DNA of 64,000 bases from Macrophomina tecta (lineage: Eukaryota; Ascomycota; Dothideomycetes; Botryosphaeriales; Botryosphaeriaceae): contig JAKSGN010000002.1 of assembly GCA_024180945.1 (NCBI GenBank), positions 248,001-312,000 on the forward strand, in the 5' to 3' direction. Each line of letters opens with the position of its first letter. Position 1 is the stretch's first letter. The notes under the pieces were generated by a model. The model searched no databases. It saw only the letters and a program-made list of their open reading frames with translations, and was not told the origin of the DNA. Shown piece by piece: positions 56,456-64,000 of this stretch. The position numbers were made by a program, and so were the translations under genes.

Positions 56456-57564
56456 TCCGAAGTGTAGGTCGGTCGCAGTAAGTTGAAGTTGGGAGGTTCG
56501 GCGGGCGTGAAGCTGACGATTGGCGTGCTGTGGTCGAACGCAGAGCTCAATTGAAGCTGCGAAAGCGAGCAGAGGGTGGATGGCAGTAAAGCAAAGGCGT
56601 CAGGTGGCAGGAATGCTTGTGTAGCAGTAAGCGGGCAGGCGCGACTTTATCATTTTCTGGTGTGGTGCAGCAGCCATCCGTCAATTCCGCTGGCAAGCAT
56701 GACGTAGGGGCGACGTTCAGATGCGGCCAGGGCTGAGTGACGGAGCTTCGTGCGACTCAATCGTCGGCCGGGACGCGCGCTTCGGTCTCTGCTCGGCCCC
56801 GGCTTCCCTTATCGGCTATGGCCCTATCTATTCTCCCTCAAAAAAGCCTCTTCCCGCCCGCTTCCCGCACGGCTATCGCGACCCCGCCAGCCTCTTTACG
56901 CCCCGATATGCACAAGGATCCCAGGCCAGGTTCCACAAGAACAGCGCAAGATTGGCTGCCTTTGGCTATTATTCTCCTACGCCACGGAGTGCAATTACTC
57001 GGGGTTGAGGGAAATATCGCGCGAACAGCTGTAGACTTTGGATTTTTGCTTATGGAAGACCGATCGGCGAGGAGCCAGCGCTGACAACAGAGATAAGGAA
57101 ATTTTCGAGATCAGAATCCAACGCGACCGTGCGTCAAGGAAATGCAAGTGAGGCAAGAAGACCCTATCGTTAAGAACAGAAATTGATGGGTGGTTAAATT
57201 GGTTTGTCCCGGGGAATATGAAATCAAGGAGATGAGACAAATAGTGCGAGGACAAACAACTCCAAACATGCTCGCCTGCCCGTCTTTCTCATCTTACCGA
57301 GGATGAGGTTTCCCTTTCGCTTGCTGAAAATAGAGAAGAATTCGTTCCGTGCCTTTAACCCGTAGTCGTCAAAAAATTGCCGGATGTTGAAAAGAAAAAA
57401 AAAAAACCGGCTTCCTCTCCAAGCTGAACACCGCCAGGAATGCTCGGGATGAGATTGTCCATACTCCTTGGATAGTCAAAGAAACACCCTCGCTCGGGCC
57501 AAGTATGGAATAAACAAACGCAGCTGCTTTTGGTTGCTTAATGTCGAGACTGTGCTGTTATGTA
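56456..57564. other. Upstream region of the phosphate carrier gene
   Basis: About 1.1 kb between the carrier start and the 3' end of the WD40 gene. Plus-strand frames around 56.7-57.1 kb overlap in all three phases and are Pro/Ala/Arg rich, so I treat them as non-coding. An A run lies near 57394-57406. Confidence 0.5.
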
Positions 57565-59799
57565 TTAAGGTGCTCCTGCATCCGCCATGTTGACGTCCGC
57601 TGGCTCTGCTGCCATAATAGCCGGGGTCGACTGATGATATTCTGGCGCACTGAGGGGGCTGCTAGATCTGTATTCGCCAGTCTCTTCATCGGGTGGAGAA
57701 AAGTCCCAGACCTGCATTGCTTTGTCAGACCAGTCTTAGCGCACGATTGAAAGTGTCGTTGCTCACCTCCATCACGGTCTTGCCGCCCCGGCTTGCCATG
57801 ATTACCGCTTTTTCCTCTTCGAACACAACTCTCCAAACAGCCTCGGCAGGCTGGCTGAGTTCGCGCACGAGGGTTCCCTTCCTCAGATCCCAGACCTTTA
57901 CACGGCCATCACTGCCGCCAGACACGATCCTAGTATCATCGAACTGGAGGCTCGTGACACTGTTATCGTGTGCCGCGAGACGATGGATAGGTTGGTATTC
58001 ATTAAGCGACCAGACACGCACGGAGCCGTCGGAGCCACCAGTTACAAGGACATCTCCGCGCATCTGCAGTTGGCCGACAAGAGAAGTATGGCCTTGCAAG
58101 AGGCCCAGGCAGCGTCTGTCCATCTTCGTCAGCTAGATGTCGCTGTAGAACATTAACGCTTTCAAACTTACCCATCGTTGGGGTCCCATATCCGGACGCT
58201 AGTGTCAAGGCTGCCAGTTGCTATTCTCTTACCATCAAAAGCAATGGCGTAGATCTGGCTGAAATGGCCCGTGAGCGTCCTCAAACATCTGCCTTCTGAA
58301 ATGCTCCAAATACGTGCAGTCGTGTCGTAACTACCTGAGACAACAAGATCTCCATGAATCTCCAAACATCGCACGCTGGCCTGATGGCCAATAAGAACGT
58401 GCTTGCAGATGCCTCTTTCAATATCCCAAATGCGAAGTGTGGTATCCCTTGATCCAGAAATGGCGGTCTTCTCGTCAGACATCTTCAAGCAGCGCACTGT
58501 TGATGTGTGTCCCCGCAGAGTGTGAACCGCGGCGCTAGTGGTAATTAGCGGAAATTCTAACAAGGCTATCACGCTACTCAACCATGCTAAAGGTGCTGAT
58601 CGACTTACCCAGTTGCCATATTCCAGACCCGCACATCGCGGTCACATCCACCACTCACAAGCAGATCACCCCACGGTACCATGGCCCAAACACCCATGAC
58701 ATGACCTTGCAAGGTCTTCTGATGCTGGCCTTGAGTATCAAACACGTGGATCTTCGCATTGTCGAGTGCGACAATAATGTTCTTGTCGGTGAGGTGCAGG
58801 CTCGTGACCACGCCCTGGTCGGGGGTGATCTGCCGCGAGTCGCACCGGCCACCCGACCTCCAAGCCGTCTCAACCATGTATCTTTGCTTGAAATGTGACC
58901 GGTATGTAAGAGCCTTGTTCTTGCGTCTTCTGGAGCCGGATGGACCTGCGCGATCCAAGGACTGTGTTCGAAGGTCGGTTCCTGCCAAGCCCGCGATTGT
59001 TCCCTTGGAAGATCGAAGCGTATGTCTCCAAGCCTGCGACTGCTGCGGCGAGCCGCCCGGTGTCAAAGCAGAGTTACTTGCTCGGAAAGTGGGTAGATCG
59101 ACGTCGGATAGTCTGCGATATGCGTGTTTTTCACAAAGGGACTTCCAAGCCATGTCATCACTGACGAGTTCGTGCCATCTTCTCGAAACCTGGGACGACC
59201 GCGCGAGGGTGGTAGGATCGTCAACAAAAGTCAGAATCTGTAAAGGCGGGGTCAGCATCCTTCACCAGCCGCTCTTGGCGTCATCAGCAACTTACGCGGA
59301 GGCACAGCTCATTGGGCAACACTTGGAAGGGATCCTTCTTCAGCCTCGGGCTCACAAAGTCGTGTACAAAGCTCAGCTGGTGGCTGTTGCACATATTCAG
59401 CAACTCGCCCAACAGCCGCTGCTTCTCGGCATCGTTCATCTCACTGAACAGCGCCCGGATGTCCCTGACTTGGGTGTCCTCATGCTCGGCGGCAGTGCTC
59501 CAGTCGGGCGCGCGTTGGTGCGGAGTTGGGCTGGGAGCGGGCGTCGGCGGCGATGCGGGTGCCGATGGGAGCAGATTGTGAGGGATTGTCGACGACATAG
59601 GGCTGGTGGGCGTATGTATGGGCCGTGGCTGAGAGCGCGACATCAGGCCTCGTTTCCGGGTGCGCGACGTAGGGGATGTGTAGATGTTGCCGCCTTGCGA
59701 GGTCCGCCTCTGCTGGAGCTGGGCTTCGCCGTCAGCGCCGAGCTGCATCTCTGCGTCGGAGGCGCCGTCGTCAATCACTGCGCGGAAGTCGTCCTCCAT
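57565..59799 (-). CDS. F-box/WD40 protein, Cdc4-like SCF substrate adaptor
   Basis: Five exons (59296-59799, 58609-59237, 58172-58534, 57767-58115, 57565-57711) give 663 residues; an in-frame ATG at 60174 would add 125 Ser/Pro/Arg-rich residues. The F-box lies at the first junction (DPFQVLPNELCLR-ILTFVD, then RSSQVSRRWHELVSDDMAWK). WD40 repeats follow with clear GH...WD-type ends: GHVMGVWAMVPWGDLLVSGG, GHTSTVRCLKMSDEKTAISG, GHQASVRCLEIHGDLVVSGS, GHFSQIYAIAFDGKRIATGS, GHTSLVGQLQMRGDVLVTGG and AHDNSVTSLQFDDTRIVSGG. This is the Cdc4/Fbw7 arrangement, in which the F-box binds Skp1 and the propeller binds phosphodegrons, directing targets such as CDK inhibitors to ubiquitination. Intron acceptor ATGGACAG at 58116 was chosen because it keeps DPNDG-RCLGLLQGH. 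It ends in an acidic Ala-rich tail. Confidence 0.9.
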
Positions 59800-61365
59800 G
59801 GCGACGGGGCACAGCGGGTAGCCAGGAAGAGGGGCGGACGAGTGGTGTTGAGCGAGGCGTCGGACAGTGAGTGCGCAGCGGGCGGCGGAGGGTGAACGGG
59901 TGTCGGGAGTCGAGGTGGAGCGGGAGCGGGATCGACCGAGCGGGTGCTTGGGTACAGTAGAGGACGGGCGGTGGTGAGGGTTGTTCGTGGACGAGGCCGA
60001 GAGCGCTGACGGAACTAGCGCGTTTGAGGTCGGATTCTGAGATGGCCAGGAGGAACGCTCGGGCACTCGGCGCCACGCCTGACGGCTCAGCGGTCCAGGC
60101 GCGAATGGGAGGCGAGATCTGCGGTGGTTCCTGAGGGTGGTTCGAGGGGTCTGGCGTGGGTGGTGGGAGGGCACAGCGCTGGCGATGGCGGGAGAGGAGG
60201 AGCACGGCGGCAGCGGAGGGCGGTCTTGCTCAGGGCCTGAGTCTGTGTCAGGAAAACTGGGCGGCGATCATGGCGCGACCTGTGCTAGCCGCTGAACCTC
60301 GCAGGCCTGCTTTCCGGTATTAACCCACCGTCACCGCCATCTCAAGTTGACAATTGGCAGCCCGGTGAGCCTGCCGGCCGCTGCAATCACGCTGCCCGAC
60401 GGCGGCAGGCAGCGCGTCCGCTGACCTAGCAGCGCTGGAGACAGCGACGTGACAGTTGCCGCTGCTCGGCTGCCTCGCCAGTCACCACCCCCCGGCGCCA
60501 GCTCCAGACTTTGGTAGGCGCGCCCTGCGCCACTAATCGACCTCACAGCACCGTCTGCCCGCCGCGCGCATCTGGGCGCCCGCTCCGCTCGGCGGTGAGC
60601 GCGCGTTCTGGTCGTATCCAGATGCCCGGTTAAGGCCTTCTTTCGCATGAGCCCGCCCGCGTCCTGTACGGCCTCCGCACTAAGAACGGGCGCCTAACAA
60701 ACAGGGAAAAAAAGAAGGTTCGATGCGATGGTATAGGTCTGCTCGACTGGGAAGCTCTGCCCACTGCAACGCTTCTCTAACCTGGAATCCGTCGCAAAGT
60801 CGTCCTCGCTCATCATGCGATCATCTCCGCTCCCTAAATGGCCCTTGCCACCTCGATCGCGCCCTGAGTGCACTACATTCGGACCTTACAGCTTACCAAT
60901 AGTTCTATTTCCTTTTCCGGGAAGGGTACCGTGAGAGCTATCTGGCGCTGAGCGTAGAGCTCCAATGACAGGGGTTAGCGCCCATACAATAACAATCTTC
61001 GATCCTACCGTGTTTTCACGTGCGGGGCGAAGAACGTGGGGCATGGGTGAACATGATCCCTGATGGCACCCGCATTCAAACATGTCTCCTTTGTGCGCAC
61101 ATGCCGACACTTCGGAGAGGACTCTCCGCGAACGCTCCAATGCCAACATGGCCAGTGCAACAATCATGCGTCCAGGTAGAGCTGTTCATCCCGGACGGTC
61201 GAGCAGATGCAAAAACACAGTGACGATTGAAAGTGACGAGTTACGATAAGTATGTCCATTGAAGAAGGTGGCCACTATACACAACTGGAGTGTCTGCCAT
61301 TTGGCCAACCGGCAATCCCCACCACGCCCCCTTCCAGCGTAACCGGCGTTTCACGTCTGTTCCAT
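59800..61365. other. Upstream region of the Cdc4-like gene and 3' side of the AA9 gene
   Basis: If translation of the WD40 protein starts at the upstream ATG, 59800-60174 is coding; otherwise it is leader. The remainder (60.2-61.36 kb) is GC-rich then ordinary sequence with no supported gene. Confidence 0.5.
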
Positions 61366-62171
61366 CTAGCACTTCCAGACCGCCGGACCGGGAACCGTGT
61401 AATTGTTGAAGTTGTTGTAGATGTTGACCGTGTAACCCGGGTCAGTGTTCTTGAAGGCGCCAGGGATAGAAACGGTTGGGCTGGGTGAGCCAGAACCGCT
61501 ACCGGTCACCTTCACCTGAGCGCAAGAAATGTAGAACTGAGGAATTCCCGCCGGCCAAGGGTTGTGGATTGCAAGCTGTTGAATACGCAGCAGGTATTCG
61601 CCAGCCGGAAGGCAGTTGGGAATAGTCACGGAGTAAGTGGTTCCAAGATCCCAGGTTGCTTGACCGTTAGAGAACTGGCGATGCGTTAGCTGACGGATGC
61701 TTTTTTGCTAGGGGTCTTAAATATGGCTTACGGTCGGTCCAATGTCCTTGATCTTAAACCACGGGGTACTGCCGTCCGCCTTCGAGGCGTCGGCGACTTT
61801 GGTCATGTAGAACGAAGTAGGGCCCTGGTGGTAGACAGCAATGTCTGCAGTGAAGCTGACCGAGCTGCCAGCGGCCACTGAGACCGTGCTAGTCTTGCTA
61901 CCATCAGCGCCGCCGACGTTGCAACGGAGGTCGTTGGAGGCGAGATCTGTCACAGGCGAGTTGTTGTTCGTGTTCTGCCTGATGTTCTGGTACGCTCCTC
62001 CCTTAACACCGTTGGCGGTGAGGTACTCAAAGATGTCTGTGGAAATGGGCGTCAGCGATGAGTTCGTGATTCTTCAGATGGGCCTCCATCCCCAGGGTGC
62101 ATCTTACAGTGTCCGCTGACAGTCTGTGCCAGCACAGAAGCAGCAAGAGCGAAAGTTGCAAAGGTCTTCAT
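61366..62171 (-). CDS. AA9 lytic polysaccharide monooxygenase
   Basis: Three exons (62108-62171, 61732-62036, 61366-61674; introns of 71 and 57 bp) give 225 residues. A signal peptide ([20 protein letters not shown]) is cut directly before the histidine of [11 protein letters not shown], giving the N-terminal copper-brace His. The second copper histidine is in [17 protein letters not shown] and the axial tyrosine in [15 protein letters not shown]. Cysteines in LRCNVGG and in FYISCAQ form the usual disulfide. [19 protein letters not shown] and [16 protein letters not shown] are AA9 signature stretches. It is a secreted copper enzyme that oxidatively cleaves cellulose (or other beta-1,4-glucans), and there is no CBM1 or GPI tail: the protein stops shortly after the catalytic domain with VPGPAVWKC. 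Expression is probably under carbon control, but I did not identify operator sites. Confidence 0.95.
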
Positions 62172-64000
62172 GTTCGCGCTGGGAAGTGATATTGAAAGGA
62201 GCAGCCAAGACTGTTGATAGAAATATCCACGGGAAACGCATCCCTCTTTATCTGTCCCGGAAGTTCAGACCGCTGGCCACGAGGTGACGCATGTTTCACG
62301 GGTAAAGAGAACCCGCACCTCGACCACAGTGATGGACGGTTGTCGCCCGAACATTTCTGGTATAATGGCAATATGCAGCCGAGGTATGCAGCGCCGGGAC
62401 AACAGTGATTCGCTGGGAAAACTCAATTGAAAGATTGGATTAGAGGAGAATGACCAGGGCAAGGCATATGAAACGGAAAGAAGAGCCGTAATCAAACGGC
62501 TCTGCCAGCGGCAAGTCTTTCATGCGAGGCTAAAACAAGCTTAATCACACTGGGACGAATGCAGATGGCCAATCCAAGACCAGCATGAAGCGGAGTCGCT
62601 GGGCCCAGATTGTGGTGGGGCGTTCGCTGGCGACGAGACATGGTCCTTTTTAGGTGATGTTGTAGTGGAGTTGCACGTCAAGTAGATTAACCCCATGCGA
62701 TGGGGCGGAGAAAACGGCCCAACTTTCCGTCTCGTGTCTCGCGCCGACGGCCCACGGCTCCAGCGTGGCATATAGCCGAATTCCTTCTAGATCATAAAAT
62801 CAATATTATATGGTGTCTGACCTCTCGTGGTGTTGAAATCAAAGCATGACTCTCACATTTTGATCGATTCCGTTGTCCGAAGCTTAACTTGGATGAGTCT
62901 AATGCTTAGTCCGGACAATCGACGTCATCTTGAGAACCGAATCGTCCAATACGCTGACAGATTTGGATTCGTTCCATGGAAGGAGCGGGTCATGTCAATA
63001 GCTCCATGCAGCCTTCTCAGCCCAGAACCCTTTGGCTTTCCGCATACACTGCTGCTGACCGATTGTTACGAAGGTCATTTGAACGAGCCCATTTTCCATC
63101 GCTTGCCCACACGGGAGGCATTCATCCAGAGACCGGTTAGTCGATCGGGTCGAGACTCCACGTTCAGACTTCTGTCACGACATTGTATGAAAAGCTGCGA
63201 AAGCCATACAAGTAACCTTGGGATCAACTTATAGCGCAGTCGGCTTTCTTCGTGCACTTTGTCCATGGAAGGAAGCAGAAGAGAGTGCAGAAGCATCTTT
63301 ACAATTCCGACATGGTTCCCTTGTGTCAGTACAGCTTCAGGAGAAGTTGCTTCGCTCATACGCGTTCGACAGGTAGCTCTCTTATCCACTGCCACTAATG
63401 GCGTACCCTCTAGTAAGTCGACCTGTACTTGCCATGCAACTTTTTTCCCCCCAGAGGCTTGCCTTCGAGACTGCTGGTTGAAGCATGCAGCATCTGCCCA
63501 ACGTACATGTATGTACATCTCGATCATGCTCGGCGTAGGTGGCACGTTGCCAACGGCTCAAGGTATGAGGGGCAAGATGCCACAACAGTCGAGACTGCTT
63601 CCTAGAGTTTCTCTGGAGAATTCCGGAACATACAGAAGTCACCGTACGACAGTTTTCAGACGAACCTTTGACCAACAGCTTGTAGCACAGCCAGTTTGGA
63701 GAAAGATGACACATCACAGGAGAGAAGGGTCCCGCTTTTCGATATCGACTCTCGTGACACTCGAAGTGGGACAAATAACAGAAATAGCAGGATACGTGGA
63801 TGAGAGGAGATGGTGAGTATCCTGGCGCTCCTTGCAGCGACAAGAGAGATACTGGTGAGGGTGATGGGTGCGTGCGCCGAGCCGAGACAACGGAGTGTGA
63901 TGCTTCTTTGAGCATCCGATTTCGGTAGGTAAATAGGCATCGAGGTGGGTCTATCGCACCGCATGCTGGCTGGTTTTGCAGAGCCGATGTGGCTTTGACT
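62172..64000. other. Right-edge stretch without a supported gene
   Basis: The AA9 promoter comes first. Between 62.8 and 63.9 kb open frames of 130-185 codons exist on both strands (for example plus strand 63259-63816), but they overlap each other antisense, lack recognisable motifs and have no clear splice pattern. They could be parts of an unrecognised gene continuing past the edge. Confidence 0.4.

Noticed and set aside
63259..63816. 185-codon plus-strand frame near the right edge
   Set aside because: It overlaps an equally long antisense frame and has no motif, signal or convincing splice context; kept as unannotated.

Overview
The window is nuclear DNA of a filamentous ascomycete (Pezizomycotina). 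Most genes carry short introns of about 48-100 bp with GT...AG ends and CTRAY-type branch sites. The gene set is typically fungal: an AA9 polysaccharide monooxygenase, a pepsin-type aspartic protease, two fungal rhodopsin-fold (Pth11-like) 7TM proteins, a Zn2Cys6 regulator, a YAT-type amino-acid permease and a Cdc4-like F-box/WD40 protein. The gene flavour and the moderate-to-high GC suggest a dothideomycete, but that is inference. All exon structures here were worked out by hand from splice signals, reading phase and family conservation.

Left part (1-10.1 kb): a partial glycogen-binding (CBM48) protein runs off the left edge. Next comes a graveyard of three neighbouring pseudogenes between about 2.6 and 6.7 kb: a siderophore-type MFS transporter, an HSL-type alpha/beta hydrolase, and a secreted CrtC/Diels-Alderase-like protein. 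They are full of stops and frameshifts but keep recognisable motifs and, in two of them, spliceable introns. They look like a decayed accessory or metabolite locus. A gene-poor stretch with poly-purine/pyrimidine runs follows.

Middle part (9.3-32.2 kb) is a dense housekeeping block: Prp38 splicing factor, a GT8/Gnt1-like membrane glycosyltransferase, the PKA catalytic subunit (long triplet-repeat-rich leader), a class 3 lipase with polyQ and three serine-rich repeats, an amino-acid permease, a Ser/Tyr/Gly/Asp repeat hydrophilin, the divergent pair Cwc15 (spliceosome) and Rrp45 (exosome), a DUF4336 protein and an FHIP-type Hook-interacting protein for dynein transport.

Right part (32.9-64 kb) is more accessory: a 7TM protein, a Zn2Cys6 factor with one unresolved exon junction, a secreted aspartic protease, a second 7TM protein, a terpene synthase pseudogene whose 3' end overlaps a convergent carotenoid cleavage oxygenase, a 1564-residue disordered protein, the mitochondrial phosphate carrier, a Cdc4-like ubiquitin-ligase adaptor and an AA9 LPMO. 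The last 1.8 kb holds nothing I can support.

No tRNA, rRNA, CRISPR array or intact transposon was recognised. The most notable non-routine observations are the clustered gene relics at 2.6-6.7 kb, the terpene synthase relic at 45.3-46.3 kb with its TATA box still in place, and several repeat-bearing proteins.
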